Shown here in pieces: positions 17,044-26,466 of a stretch of DNA of 64,000 nucleotides (its first letter is position 1; every line of letters starts with the position of its first letter). Under the pieces are notes generated by a model. That model was not told the origin of the DNA. It saw only the letters and a program-made list of their open reading frames with translations, and did not search any database. A program made the position numbers and the translations under genes. The DNA is from Synergistetes bacterium HGW-Synergistetes-1 (GTDB lineage Bacteria > Synergistota > Synergistia > Synergistales > Synergistaceae). The DNA is taken from the NCBI GenBank assembly GCA_002839185.1, contig PGXO01000006.1, positions 4,764-68,763 on the forward strand, in the 5' to 3' direction.

Positions 17044-17790
17044 ATGAGAATTGATGGAAGAGAACTATTTGAACTCAGACCGATAAAGTTCCAAAGGAAT
17101 TTCAGCAGATACGCGGAAGGGTCGGTTCTTGTTGAATGGGGCAATACCAAGGTTCTCTGCACTGCTTCTGTAGAAGACAAGGTCCCCCCGTTTATGAGGG
17201 GAACCGGCAAAGGCTGGATAAGCGCTGAATATTCAATGCTGCCCAGGTCCACCCACCAGAGGACTCAGAGGGATATAAGCAAAGGGAAACTCAACGGCAG
17301 GGGGACTGAGATACAGAGACTGATCGGTCGGTCGCTTCGTGCAGCTGTCGATATGACCAAACTTGGAGAAAAAACCATCTGGATCGACTGCGATGTGCTG
17401 CAGGCTGATGGCGGGACAAGGACGGCTTCTATCTCGGCTGGTTTTGTTGCGCTTTTTGATGCGTTAAGATGGATGGTATCCTGCTCGCAGATAGATGAGA
17501 TACCTGTCAAGACACAGATAGGAGCTGTCAGTGCCGGCAAGGTCAGCGGGGTGTCGATGCTGGATTTGTGCTACGAAGAAGATTCCGCCGCAGATGTGGA
17601 TGCCAACATCATAATGACCTCAAAGGGAGAATTCGTAGAACTGCAGGGCACCGGTGAGGGAGGAGTATTCTCGAGGGCTGAACTGGATGAGATATTGTTC
17701 CTGGGATGGAAAGGAATCAGCGAGATCCATCGGATACAGGCCGAAGCCCTTGAACTTACAGAAGAGGAAAAGGCGATTTTTTTAAGATGA
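17044..17790 (+). CDS. rph: Ribonuclease PH
   Basis: 248 residues from ATG 17044 (MRIDGRELFELRPIKF), the usual start; a frame 10 codons longer overlaps the GerMN gene. Contains GSVLVEWGNTKVLCTASVE, GWISAEYSMLPRSTHQR, and GTGEGGVFSRAEL. A 3'-5' phosphorolytic exonuclease trimming tRNA 3' ends. Overlaps rdgB by ATGA, the common rph-rdgB pairing. Confidence 0.93.
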   Translation: MRIDGRELFELRPIKFQRNFSRYAEGSVLVEWGNTKVLCTASVEDKVPPFMRGTGKGWISAEYSMLPRSTHQRTQRDISKGKLNGRGTEIQRLIGRSLRAAVDMTKLGEKTIWIDCDVLQADGGTRTASISAGFVALFDALRWMVSCSQIDEIPVKTQIGAVSAGKVSGVSMLDLCYEEDSAADVDANIIMTSKGEFVELQGTGEGGVFSRAELDEILFLGWKGISEIHRIQAEALELTEEEKAIFLR

Positions 17791-18416
17791 AGATAATTCT
17801 TGCAAGCGGCAACAGAAATAAGTACCGTGAAATGAAAGATGCATTTGCGCCGATAGGAATAGAACTTCTTTACGGCGGAGATTTTGATACTAAGACAGAT
17901 GTAGAGGAAACAGGAAGCAGCTACGAAGAAAATGCTCTGCTGAAAGCGAAGGCCTGGTCGAAGGCGCTTGGTCTGCCTGCAATGGCTGATGACAGTGGTC
18001 TGGAAGTATTCGCTCTCGGAGGAGCTCCCGGGATACGTTCAGCCCGTGCCGTTCCGGGTACTGACAAGGATAGAACGAACTGGCTGCTTTCGAGAATGAA
18101 AGACATTAAGGATAGAAGGGCACGCTTTGTTTCGTGCATCGCAGTTGTCTTTCCTCACAGAGAAGAACCTCTTGTTTATGAAGGCAGCTGCAGCGGGGCG
18201 ATAGCATTAAAGTCATCCGGAATGAGCGGCTTCGGTTATGACCCGATATTTATACCTGACGGCTATGACCAAACTTTTTCTGAACTTGGAGACCAGGTAA
18301 AAACCAAAATTTCTCATAGAGCCCTTGCAATAAAAGGTATAGCGGAAATGCTAATACCTGTGTTACAATACTATGCTGTACGTACTATGGAAAATTCCCG
18401 GTCTGTCCAGGAGTAA
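17787..18416 (+). CDS. rdgB: RdgB/HAM1 non-canonical purine NTP pyrophosphatase
   Basis: 209 residues. N-terminal ILASGNRNKYREMK, then EETGSSYEENALLKA, MADDSGLEVFALGGAPGIRSAR and GFGYDPIFIPDG, SHRALA. Hydrolyses dITP/XTP to keep inosine and xanthine out of nucleic acids. A slightly longer C-terminal tail (VLQYYAVRTMENSRSVQE) follows the conserved end. Confidence 0.93.
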   Translation: MKIILASGNRNKYREMKDAFAPIGIELLYGGDFDTKTDVEETGSSYEENALLKAKAWSKALGLPAMADDSGLEVFALGGAPGIRSARAVPGTDKDRTNWLLSRMKDIKDRRARFVSCIAVVFPHREEPLVYEGSCSGAIALKSSGMSGFGYDPIFIPDGYDQTFSELGDQVKTKISHRALAIKGIAEMLIPVLQYYAVRTMENSRSVQE

Positions 18417-18459
18417 TGGCCTGACCGCCGGAATATAGAAAACTCTGGAGGTGTGGTTT

Positions 18460-18687
18460 GTGAAAATCCTTCTTGGAATCCTTCACATCCTTGTTTGTGT
18501 AGCTCTTATTGGAGTTATAATGATGCAGCACAGAAAAAGCGGTGGATTCACCGGAGCTTTTGGCGGAGGCGGAACTCAGGCAGATACGGGAGGAACATGG
18601 CAGCGCATGTCATCTCTGACCAAAATCACTGCAGGACTAATGCTCGCATTTATGGTCCTATCCATCCTGCAGGTTGTCGTAAGATAG
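18460..18687 (+). CDS. secG: Preprotein translocase subunit SecG
   Basis: 75 residues from GTG 18460, 8 bases after GGAGG; an earlier GTG overlaps the ribosome site. Two membrane segments with the SecG turn MMQHRKSGGFTGAFGGGG between them. Forms the SecYEG channel in the inner membrane. An imperfect hairpin (CCGG...CCGG, 18400-18432) lies just upstream. Confidence 0.92.
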   Translation: MKILLGILHILVCVALIGVIMMQHRKSGGFTGAFGGGGTQADTGGTWQRMSSLTKITAGLMLAFMVLSILQVVVR

Positions 18688-18696
18688 GCTGTTGCC

Positions 18697-19740
18697 ATGC
18701 CGCTCAAGAGGCTTGACAGCCAAAAAGACATTGCTTCCTACGAGGAGACAGAGGGTCGTCTTTTTTCTGCAACACACGAAGAACTGCTGACAGGCTGGAC
18801 AACAGATATTTATTTTTTAAAAACCAGAGACGTGCTCCGTTCAGCAGGATTGCTGGAGACACCTGTCGTAGCTGAGGTATTTACCCGTAAGAGCGGTATT
18901 TTCGCCGGACTTGAAGAAGTTCTGCGGCTCTTCAGGACATTCCCGAACCAGCCGGAAGTTGAAGCCATCCCTGAGGGATCTGCTTTTGAGGGTAAAGAGG
19001 TTCTGGTGAGGATCAAGGGAACATACGAATCATTTGGCCTTTATGAAACAGTTTTACTCGGCATGCTTGCCTCATCTACAGGATGGGCCACAGCAGCTAA
19101 GGAATGTGTGGAAGCAGCTGAGGGCCGCAATGTGCTTTGTTTTGGAGCAAGACATGTTCATCCCGCTGTCGCTCCGGTAATGGAAAGAGCGGCGAAGATA
19201 GCCGGGTGCAGTGCGATGAGCTGCATTCTGGCCGCAAAGCTGTGCAATGAAGAACCAAAGGGAACCATCCCCCATGCTGCCATATTGATAGTAGGGGACA
19301 CGGTTAAGCTTGCTAAGCTTTATGATGCTCAGATCCCTGCAGAAGAACCTCGTATAGTCCTTGTTGATACTTTCAAGGATGAAGCAGAAGAGACTATGCG
19401 CGTCGCAGAATGCCTGGGCGATAAGCTTGCCGGTGTAAGACTTGACACACCGGGTGAGCGCGGCGGCGTTACCCCGGATCTGGTTCGTGAGATCAGATGG
19501 CGCCTTGATATTGCCGGTTACAGCGATGTACAGGTGATAGCTACAGGCGGACTTACCCCCGAACGCATAAAGATGATGAACGATGCCGGAGCAAGCGTTT
19601 ACGGAGTCGGCAGTTATATAACCCATGGAAAGTCAAGGGATATGACCATGGACCTGAAAATGATCGACGGAAGGCCTATCGCCAAGCGCGGACGTCTTCC
19701 CGGAATAATTGATAATCCGAGGCTTGAACGCGTACTCTAG
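18697..19740 (+). CDS. Nicotinate phosphoribosyltransferase
   Basis: 347 residues, type II phosphoribosyltransferase fold. FSATHEELLTGWTTDIYFLKT at the start, CFGARHVHPAVAPVMERAA, VLVDTFKDEAEETMR, GVRLDTPGERGGVTPDLVREIRW split over about 20 residues, and IATGGLTPERI. Makes nicotinate mononucleotide in NAD salvage. Shorter than E. coli PncB (400) and closer to the archaeal/thermophile form. Confidence 0.85.
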   Translation: MPLKRLDSQKDIASYEETEGRLFSATHEELLTGWTTDIYFLKTRDVLRSAGLLETPVVAEVFTRKSGIFAGLEEVLRLFRTFPNQPEVEAIPEGSAFEGKEVLVRIKGTYESFGLYETVLLGMLASSTGWATAAKECVEAAEGRNVLCFGARHVHPAVAPVMERAAKIAGCSAMSCILAAKLCNEEPKGTIPHAAILIVGDTVKLAKLYDAQIPAEEPRIVLVDTFKDEAEETMRVAECLGDKLAGVRLDTPGERGGVTPDLVREIRWRLDIAGYSDVQVIATGGLTPERIKMMNDAGASVYGVGSYITHGKSRDMTMDLKMIDGRPIAKRGRLPGIIDNPRLERVL

Positions 19741-19747
19741 CCCCGCA

Positions 19748-19831
19748 GTCTGTTTTCCCCCACGTTAACAGACAGTGTCCCTGAAGAGCGGTGCGTTAGC
19801 GCACGTATGCCACGGCTTCAGTGAACCGGAC
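19748..19831 (+). promoter_or_regulatory. Structured leader upstream of rplM
   Basis: Three nested or adjacent stems: GTCTGTT (19748-19754) with AACAGAC (19767-19773); GTCC CTGAAG (19777-19786) with CTTCAG (19816-19821) and GGAC (19828-19831); inner GTGCG/CGCAC around loop TTAG. It lies 65 bases before the rplM start with no terminator T-run. An L13 autoregulatory leader is known in low-GC Gram-positives; this could be an analogue, or the processed end of the upstream message. Confidence 0.45.
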
Positions 19832-19896
19832 GAGTAGCTTTAAGAAATATAAAATATAAAAAATTAGTGATCCACTTTTTTTGAGGAGGAAGATCC

Positions 19897-20331
19897 ATGA
19901 TAGGCACACGTTCTTTCATGGCTAAGGGTGCGGAAGTTGAGCGCAAATGGTATGTGATCGACGCATCAGATAAACACCTTGGCCGTCTTGCAGTACAGGT
20001 AGCCCGTATACTTATTGGGAAACACAAGCCAACATACACGCCGCACGTTGATACCGGCGATTTTGTTGTTGTTGTAAACGCGGAGAAGATCGGGCTTACA
20101 GGCAAAAAACTCCTGCAGTCCACGATCATCACACACAGCCTTTACCCGGGCGGACTAAAGACTCTCACGTACCAGCAGGTACTTGAACGCCGTCCCGAAC
20201 GTCTGATCGAGAGGGTCGTATGGGGTATGCTTCCCAAGACCAAACTTGGACGTGATATGTATCGTAAACTTAAAGTATATGCCGGTCCGAGCCATCCACA
20301 CGAGGCTCAGAAACCAGAGCAGATAGACTAG
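19897..20331 (+). CDS. rplM: 50S ribosomal protein L13
   Basis: 144 residues with [43 protein letters not shown] and [21 protein letters not shown]. The ATG follows GAGGAGG. Co-transcribed with rpsI 18 bases downstream. Confidence 0.97.
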   Translation: MIGTRSFMAKGAEVERKWYVIDASDKHLGRLAVQVARILIGKHKPTYTPHVDTGDFVVVVNAEKIGLTGKKLLQSTIITHSLYPGGLKTLTYQQVLERRPERLIERVVWGMLPKTKLGRDMYRKLKVYAGPSHPHEAQKPEQID

Positions 20332-20349
20332 GAGATAGGGGTGTAAAAA

Positions 20350-20769
20350 ATGGCAGTTAAGAAAAAAGAAACAGCGGCCCCCGTATCCTTTATTTGGGGT
20401 ACAGGCAGAAGAAAGAACGCTATCGCCCGAGTACGCATCTGCGAAGGCGACGGTAAGTTCCTTATCAACAACAGAGAAGTTAACGACTATCTCCCGCGTT
20501 TTTACTGGTCTACACAAGCTGTTGAAGCGCTGAAAGTAGCCGGCATCGAGGGCAAGATCGATGTATTCGTCAATGCCCACGGCGGCGGACTTACAGGTCA
20601 GGCAGGTGCAGTGCGCCTTGGTGTCGCAAGAGCGATCCTGAAGATGTACCCCGCAGCACGCCCCTCCCTTAAGAAGGCCGGACTTCTTACCCGCGACTCA
20701 CGCATGGTTGAACGTAAGAAGGTCGGACTCAAAGGAGCAAGAGCAGCCAAGCAGTTCTCAAAGCGTTAG
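20350..20769 (+). CDS. rpsI: 30S ribosomal protein S9
   Basis: 139 residues with the conserved GTGRRKNAIARVRI, GGGLTGQAGAVRLGVARAI and the basic C-terminus RMVERKKVGLKGARAAKQFSKR in which the last Arg reaches the P-site tRNA. Confidence 0.97.
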   Translation: MAVKKKETAAPVSFIWGTGRRKNAIARVRICEGDGKFLINNREVNDYLPRFYWSTQAVEALKVAGIEGKIDVFVNAHGGGLTGQAGAVRLGVARAILKMYPAARPSLKKAGLLTRDSRMVERKKVGLKGARAAKQFSKR

Positions 20770-20814
20770 TTTTTCGAGATTCAAATCGAACACTTTTCAC
20801 ACGGTTTTTGCGGG

Positions 20815-20857
20815 GGTATTCCGGGCGTTGCTTTTTGCCTGAAATACCTCTTTTTTT
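20815..20857 (+). terminator. Rho-independent terminator of rplM-rpsI
   Basis: Twelve-position stem with one mismatch and one GU (GGTATTCCGGGC / GCCTGAAATACC) followed by TCTTTTTTT. Confidence 0.85.
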
Positions 20858-20987
20858 GCTCTTTTGAAGCTGATCATTTTCGTATACTTCAGATCAGTGA
20901 TTTTTAGGAGCAATTAAGCACTTGTACGGAGTTCTGTGGAATATTGCCTCTGTAGACCGGAATACTCAGATATGATTAATTTTCCTC

Positions 20988-21170
20988 TTGACCTTGCAGT
21001 TGTTGCGCACTAAACTTTACTGCGTAGATAACAATGCATCGGGCAACACCCGAAGAAGGGAGCAGTCCATGGATAGTCCCAGTCCCAGTCCTGAACCTCA
21101 AGGACGCTTAGCGAATATTTTCTAGCCCGGGCTGCACTTTCAACAAGCACCCGGCGCTGCCGGGTGTGGA
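20988..21170 (+). ncRNA. Candidate structured small RNA with its own promoter
   Basis: TTGACC (20988-20993), 18-base spacer, TAAACT (21012-21017) would start an RNA near 21024. It runs through several potential stems, including ACCCGAAGAAGGGAGCAG, a triplicated AGTCCC block at 21077-21093, and ends at a strong 8-bp hairpin CACCCGGC-GCT-GCCGGGTG (21148-21166) followed by a weak T-rich stretch. No open frame of note. Resembles SRP RNA helix 8 only loosely. It sits alone between rpsI and corA. Confidence 0.35.
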
Positions 21171-21227
21171 GTATTTAATTAATTTACTTCTTTTCATCCC
21201 TTCACTCCCGTAGATTTAACAGTTTTT

Positions 21228-21250
21228 TTGACATAACGGCATACTATGCC
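21228..21250 (+). promoter_or_regulatory. Possible corA control site
   Basis: TTGACA at 21228-21233 is followed within 5 bases by the palindrome GGCAT-ACT-ATGCC (21238-21250). No convincing -10 is seen at the usual distance. An Mg2+ riboswitch consensus was looked for and not seen. Confidence 0.25.
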
Positions 21251-21344
21251 GATGGCATCTTTTTGATGACACCTCCTGACTTGTGCATCAGTGCATGTTT
21301 CAGATCACGGGATAATTCAGAAAAACAGCGGGGAGGAAAAAACA

Positions 21345-22301
21345 ATGCTCAAAATTTCAAAGACATTTGACGACAGGCTCCTTGAACTTGATCAGGACAA
21401 TATCGAATCAGGATCATGGATAAGCCTGATAAAACCAACAGCAGAGGAACTTATATTAACTGAGAGATTAACAAAAGCTCCTCAGGACTTCGTAAGATCT
21501 GCACTTGACCCGGAAGAATCCTCCCGTATTGAAATAGAAGACAATCACATCCTTGTCCTTATAAACGTTCCTGTCAACCACGAAGACAGACCCGGAGAGT
21601 ACGATACCATACCTCTCGGAATAATCGTCACGCCTGATTTTTTTGTGACGATCTGCCAGGAGTACAACGATATCCTCCAAAGCTTCACAGAGAGCAGATA
21701 CAGGTATTTCAGTACCTATAAAAGAACCAGGTTCCTGTTCCAGCTTTTGTATCATTCCGCACTGCTGTTCCTGAAAGACCTGAGACAGATGGCCAGGAAA
21801 TCGGACAGGATAGAGCAGGATCTGCGCCTGTCAATGAAGAACGAAGAGCTATTTCAGCTCCTGGACCTTCAGAAGGGGCTTACATACTACTCAATGTCAC
21901 TGCGTTCCAACAGAGTAGTCGTTGAACGCCTGCTTCGCCTTTGTTCCAATCCCCAGGTCAACCATCTGATCAAGTTCAGGGAAGAGGATGAGGAACTGCT
22001 CGATGACGTGAGGGTCGAATACGATCAGTCTATTGAAATGGCTCAGATCCAGACAGATGTTCTTGCCGGCATGATGGATGCTTTTGCCTCCGTTATCTCC
22101 AACAACCTGAACATGGTCATGAAATTCCTTGCCTCAGTAACGATAGTGATGGCGATCCCTACAATGATCGCAAGCTTCTTCGGAATGAATGTTCCTGTCC
22201 CTTGGGCATCCCATCCAATGGGGTTCTTTATTGTCGGGATGGTAACGATGGCGCTGACTATAGTTACCATAGTCCTGCTCTGGAAGAAAAAGTTTTTCTA
22301 G
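21345..22301 (+). CDS. corA: CorA-family divalent cation transporter
   Basis: 318 residues from ATG 21345, 8 bases after GGGGAGG; an upstream in-frame ATG lacks a ribosome site. Large soluble N-terminal funnel domain, long helix, then two C-terminal membrane segments with the signature FGMNV (GMN) and the basic tail LLWKKKFF. Mediates Mg2+ (or Co2+/Ni2+) uptake as a pentamer. Confidence 0.92.
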   Translation: MLKISKTFDDRLLELDQDNIESGSWISLIKPTAEELILTERLTKAPQDFVRSALDPEESSRIEIEDNHILVLINVPVNHEDRPGEYDTIPLGIIVTPDFFVTICQEYNDILQSFTESRYRYFSTYKRTRFLFQLLYHSALLFLKDLRQMARKSDRIEQDLRLSMKNEELFQLLDLQKGLTYYSMSLRSNRVVVERLLRLCSNPQVNHLIKFREEDEELLDDVRVEYDQSIEMAQIQTDVLAGMMDAFASVISNNLNMVMKFLASVTIVMAIPTMIASFFGMNVPVPWASHPMGFFIVGMVTMALTIVTIVLLWKKKFF

Positions 22302-22400
22302 GTAGACCATGGTCAAAATCTATATTTGTGATAAGGTTTGCATATGTTTCCCAATTAAGCATCAATAACATACAGTTTCCTTGAAGGGGGAGACTTCCGA

Positions 22401-23396
22401 TTGAAAATATCAGAAGTTATAAAAAATAAAAAAGTGTGGATCATTGCGACAATTTTGATTGCAGCGGTCACTGTGTCAATTTTTTATTTTGAGGAACGAG
22501 CCAAGGATGAACGTGTAAGGGCTTCAGGTACAGTTGAAGTGACGGAGCTGAATCTCTCGCCTCTGGCTGGGGGAAGGATCCTGGAGCTAAATATTAATGA
22601 ATCTGACCATGTAAATAAGGGACAGCTGATAGCTCGCATGTCCCTGGACGGAGCGGACCACGATGTTGAGATGGCAGAGGCATCACTGGCTGCTTCCAAA
22701 GAACAGCTCCTTGAGCTCCAGAACGGATTCAGAAAAGAGGATATTTCCAGGGCAGAGGCTGAATATGCACTCAGGAAGACGCAGTATGAGCAGGCTGTGA
22801 AGGATCATGAACGTTTCAAAGAACTCGCTGCTGATGGAGTGGTCCCTGTGAGGGAAGCCGAGTTGTACGAAGAAAGCGCAAAATTAAAAAGGAATAGTAT
22901 GAAAATGGCTGCAGAGACACTCTCAATGCTGAGAACAGGTATGAGGCCCGAGCAGATAGAGGCAGCAAAGGCAAACGTAAAAAGAGCCGAGGCCGCATTA
23001 CTCAAAACAAAGATACTGGTCAGCTACAAAGATTTTTATTCGCCTGCTGCAGGAGTGATCCTTACCAAGAACTACGAGGTCGGAGATGTAGTAAGTCCGG
23101 GTGCACCTATAGCAACTCTTGGAATAATGACAGACTGCTGGGTCAAGCTATATATCCCTTCCACACAGTTAGGACTTATTAAGCTTGGCGGAGAGGCCGA
23201 AATATCGGTAGATTCGTATCCAGACAAAAAGTTTAAAGCCTCTGTGACGGAGATAAACCAACAGGCTGAATATAACCCCAGGCTCTCACTCACCCAGAGC
23301 GAACGTTCAAACATGGTTTTCTGGATAAAGTTATCCGTGGATGATCCCGAAGGTATCCTAAAGCCAGGGATGCCGGCGGATGCTGTTATTTTATGA
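22401..23396 (+). CDS. HlyD/YbhG-type periplasmic adaptor
   Basis: 331 residues from TTG 22401 (GGGGGA 9 bases upstream). N-terminal membrane anchor (about 11-28), lipoyl halves VTELNLSPLAGGRILEL and DFYSPAAGVILTKNYEVGDVVSPGAPI, coiled coil about 90-200. First of five tightly linked genes (adaptor, two ATPases, permease, TolC) forming a tripartite exporter. Overlaps the first ATPase by ATGA. Confidence 0.87.
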   Translation: MKISEVIKNKKVWIIATILIAAVTVSIFYFEERAKDERVRASGTVEVTELNLSPLAGGRILELNINESDHVNKGQLIARMSLDGADHDVEMAEASLAASKEQLLELQNGFRKEDISRAEAEYALRKTQYEQAVKDHERFKELAADGVVPVREAELYEESAKLKRNSMKMAAETLSMLRTGMRPEQIEAAKANVKRAEAALLKTKILVSYKDFYSPAAGVILTKNYEVGDVVSPGAPIATLGIMTDCWVKLYIPSTQLGLIKLGGEAEISVDSYPDKKFKASVTEINQQAEYNPRLSLTQSERSNMVFWIKLSVDDPEGILKPGMPADAVIL

Positions 23397-24331
23397 AAGA
23401 CGCGGAACAGGAAATTTGTCTGAGCTACAAAGAGGTAGGGAAGAAATTTAAAAACATCTCCGCTCTTGATGATATATATCTGGAAGTGCACAGGGGGGAG
23501 ATATTTGGATTCATCGGTCCTGACGGAGCAGGCAAGACTACGCTGATAAGGATGGCGATGGGGATAACCAATCCTGACAGAGGGGAATGTACCCTTCTGG
23601 GCAGCACCGACAGACGTAAGGCTAGAAAGAATGCCGGATACGTACCCCAGCTTTTTAGTCTATATACAGATATGACAGTAAATGAAAACATTGCCCTTTT
23701 TGGTTCGTTATACGGTACTTCCAGAGAAATTGTCCTTAAAAGAGCAGAAGCGATACTCAAACGTACCGGCCTGTGGCCTTTCAGGGAGAGGATGGTCGGA
23801 AAGCTTTCAGGAGGCATGAAGCAGAAACTGGCGCTTGCCTCGGGACTGATGCATACTCCTGAAATACTCTTTCTGGATGAGCCAACGACAGGAGTAGACC
23901 CGGTCGCACGAAGGGAATTTTGGGCGATGCTTTATGAGCTTAACAGAGAGGGACTGACAATAATAGTTTCAACTCCATATATGGACGAGGCGGAACTATG
24001 CACCCGCAAAATGTTCATCAACAATGGGAAAATACTTGATGTGGGTACTTCTGAAGAACTTCTTAGCCGTTTTGACAATAAAATACTTAAGCTGGAACTT
24101 GACGAAAGGCGTGCCAAGGAGTGGATTTTGAAGTGCGTGCATGTTCATGACGCTAATTTGTTTGGCAGCAGCTACCACATAGTTGTAGATGATGTTGTGG
24201 CGGCGGCCCGGGAGATAAAAGAAGAACTTGTTCTGAGATATACCGAAGCCCCTCAGCTTTACGAGATAACGCCAAGTCTTGAAGACCTTTTTGTCGCCTT
24301 TTCGGGAGGTACTCCCTCTTGCCCCAGATAG
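23393..24331 (+). CDS. ABC exporter ATPase, first copy
   Basis: 312 residues. Walker A GPDGAGKTT, Q-loop in YVPQLFSLY, signature LSGGMKQKL, Walker B ILFLDEPTTGVDP, and a C-terminal regulatory tail. It corresponds to the N-terminal half of the fused YbhF ATPase. The H-loop reads IVSTPYMDEAE: the usual switch His is replaced by Pro-Tyr context (normally TTHYMDEAE), so this subunit may be catalytically weak. Overlaps the second ATPase by 13 bases. Confidence 0.88.
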   Translation: MKDAEQEICLSYKEVGKKFKNISALDDIYLEVHRGEIFGFIGPDGAGKTTLIRMAMGITNPDRGECTLLGSTDRRKARKNAGYVPQLFSLYTDMTVNENIALFGSLYGTSREIVLKRAEAILKRTGLWPFRERMVGKLSGGMKQKLALASGLMHTPEILFLDEPTTGVDPVARREFWAMLYELNREGLTIIVSTPYMDEAELCTRKMFINNGKILDVGTSEELLSRFDNKILKLELDERRAKEWILKCVHVHDANLFGSSYHIVVDDVVAAAREIKEELVLRYTEAPQLYEITPSLEDLFVAFSGGTPSCPR

Positions 24332-25311
24332 CCGTCGAAACAAGGGAACTTACAAAAAAATTCGGTGACTTTACAGCCGTGGATAACATAACTATGTCGA
24401 TTGAAGAGGGTGCGGTGTATGGTTTCCTTGGACCTAACGGTTCCGGGAAATCCACAACCATCAGAATGCTCTGCGGTCTGCTTGCACCAACATCTGGAGT
24501 TGGGCTTGTCCTTGGGATGGATCTTGCCAAAGAGGGGAGAAAGATAAAAAACCAGGTTGGCTATATGTCTCAGAAGTTCAGTTTATATCCTGAAATGACA
24601 GTTATAGAAAATCTGGATCTCTACTCCGGCCTATATGGTTTAAAGGGAGCAGAAAAAAAGGAAAGAATAGAGCAGATGCTTGCGCTTGCTGGCCTTCAGG
24701 GAAGGGAAGACGAACAGACAAGACTGCTCTCGGGAGGCTGGAGACAAAGGCTGGCACTTGGGTGCGCGATTCTGCACAGGCCCAAAATACTTTTTCTGGA
24801 TGAACCGACAAGCGGAGTTGACCCTAAGGCAAGGCGCCTTTTCTGGGACATCATATACGATCTTGCTGCGGACGGAACCACGATAATGGTAACTACCCAC
24901 TTTATGGATGAGGCCGAACACTGTGATAAAGTGGCGTTCATATACTTTGGCGGCCTTATCGCTGACGATACGCCTGCGGATCTGAAAAAGCTTATTCCAG
25001 GAAAGTTATTCGAAGTGGATTCAGAGAACGGATTTGAACTCCTTGGCAGGGTACAGCGGGGTGAAGCGGGATCTGTAATCGATTCATACTTTTTCGGGAA
25101 AAAGCTCCATCTGCTTGTCAGCCAAGACAGCAGTATAAAAAACGAGGCAATATTCGAAGGATCTTTCGTTAAAGAAATAACACCATCCATGGAGGATGTC
25201 TTTGCATACCTTGTAAAGAAAGAATCAGCTAAGGAACTGGATGGCGGAAGGATCTCCGGCACAGGGGAGATCAGGCTGAATATTGACGTAAGCACGGCAA
25301 AAGAGGGATAG
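24319..25311 (+). CDS. ABC exporter ATPase, second copy
   Basis: 330 residues from TTG 24319 (GGAGG 9 bases upstream, inside the previous gene). Walker A GPNGSGKST, signature LSGGWRQRL, Walker B ILFLDEPTSGVDP, and an intact H-loop MVTTHFMDEAEHC. Corresponds to the C-terminal half of YbhF. With the preceding gene it probably forms an asymmetric ATPase pair. Confidence 0.88.
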   Translation: MPQIAVETRELTKKFGDFTAVDNITMSIEEGAVYGFLGPNGSGKSTTIRMLCGLLAPTSGVGLVLGMDLAKEGRKIKNQVGYMSQKFSLYPEMTVIENLDLYSGLYGLKGAEKKERIEQMLALAGLQGREDEQTRLLSGGWRQRLALGCAILHRPKILFLDEPTSGVDPKARRLFWDIIYDLAADGTTIMVTTHFMDEAEHCDKVAFIYFGGLIADDTPADLKKLIPGKLFEVDSENGFELLGRVQRGEAGSVIDSYFFGKKLHLLVSQDSSIKNEAIFEGSFVKEITPSMEDVFAYLVKKESAKELDGGRISGTGEIRLNIDVSTAKEG

Positions 25312-25313
25312 GC

Positions 25314-26447
25314 ATGGGATTTGGAAGACTTCGGGCACTTATAGTCAAAGAATTTATTCAGGTGATGAGGGACAGGCTTACCCTTGCCATGCTGATATTC
25401 ATGCCTGTGGCGCAGCTGCTGATATTTGGTTTTGCAATAAACACAGATGTCAAACATCTTCAGACCGCGATCTTCGATCAGTCAAGGACCCAGGAAAGCC
25501 GTGAAATGATACAGAGTTTCACTGCCAGCAATTACTTCGACATAAAATTATATGCCGATAACATCAAACAGATAAACAGGGCAGTAGAATCCGGAACTGC
25601 CAAGGTCGGGATAATAATCCCGACCGATTACGCACAGCGTTTGAAGAGCGGAAGGCAGACAAGCATACAGGTGATAATAGATGCTACGGACAACATGTCA
25701 GCATCTTCAGCAATGGCGGCAGCACAGACACTTGGAATGCTGAAATCACAGGAGATATCCGAAGTTAGATTCAGGAGAATGGGATTTGAGATACCCCCGC
25801 AGGCTGTTGATATGAGAATACGTCCCTGGTACAATCCGGATTTTATAACGTCGTGGTATCTTGTGCCCGGAATAATGGGTCTGCTTCTGACAATAACTCT
25901 GATCGCCATGATGGCGATGGCCATCGTACGAGAGAGTGAACAGGGAACGCTGGAACAGCTTCTTGTAACCCCTATGCATGCGTGGGAACTGCTCCTGAGC
26001 AAAATACTTCCATATATCATAGTCGGCTATATTCAGGTCATAGTCTCAATTATTGTTGGTATGGCCATATTCAGGATGCCCTTTTTAGGAAGCAAGATAC
26101 TTTTCTTTGTTCTGACTTTCTTCTATGTAGTTGCGAATCTCTCACTTGGGATAATGATCTCGACCTTTTCGCAAAACCAGATGCAGGCTTTGCAGCTTTC
26201 GATATTTCTGATCCTGCCAAGCGTACTGCTTTCGGGGTTTGTTTTCCCCATCGAGGCGATGCCAATAGGGTTTCGTTATCTCGGGGAGTGCATACCAATA
26301 ACATATTACATAAGGCTCTCACGGCAGATAATACTCAAGGGCGGCGGATTTGAATATGTGTGGAAAGATACCCTCGCATTGTGCGTATATATTGCTGTGA
26401 TGTTCTCTTCAAGCATAGTCATGTTCAAAAAACGTTTTGTGCCATGA
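25314..26447 (+). CDS. ABC-2 type permease (YbhS/YbhR-like)
   Basis: 377 residues: one membrane segment near 20-40, a periplasmic loop of about 140 residues, then five segments from about 175, with VRESEQGTLEQLLVTPMHAWELLLSKILPY and LLSGFVFPIEAMP, both typical of the family. Only one permease gene is present, where the E. coli ybhFSR system has two; it may act as a homodimer. Confidence 0.87.
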   Translation: MGFGRLRALIVKEFIQVMRDRLTLAMLIFMPVAQLLIFGFAINTDVKHLQTAIFDQSRTQESREMIQSFTASNYFDIKLYADNIKQINRAVESGTAKVGIIIPTDYAQRLKSGRQTSIQVIIDATDNMSASSAMAAAQTLGMLKSQEISEVRFRRMGFEIPPQAVDMRIRPWYNPDFITSWYLVPGIMGLLLTITLIAMMAMAIVRESEQGTLEQLLVTPMHAWELLLSKILPYIIVGYIQVIVSIIVGMAIFRMPFLGSKILFFVLTFFYVVANLSLGIMISTFSQNQMQALQLSIFLILPSVLLSGFVFPIEAMPIGFRYLGECIPITYYIRLSRQIILKGGGFEYVWKDTLALCVYIAVMFSSSIVMFKKRFVP

Positions 26448-26466
26448 TCCTCAGGAGGCTAAGAAA

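Noticed and set aside
21020-21120. SRP RNA
   Set aside because: One tip-like segment (GAAGAA loop, AGCAG) is suggestive, but the conserved CAGG side and GGAA tetraloop are missing and flanks pair only weakly.
21171-21344. Magnesium (M-box) riboswitch upstream of corA
   Set aside because: None of the conserved M-box blocks is visible and there is no terminator before the start codon.
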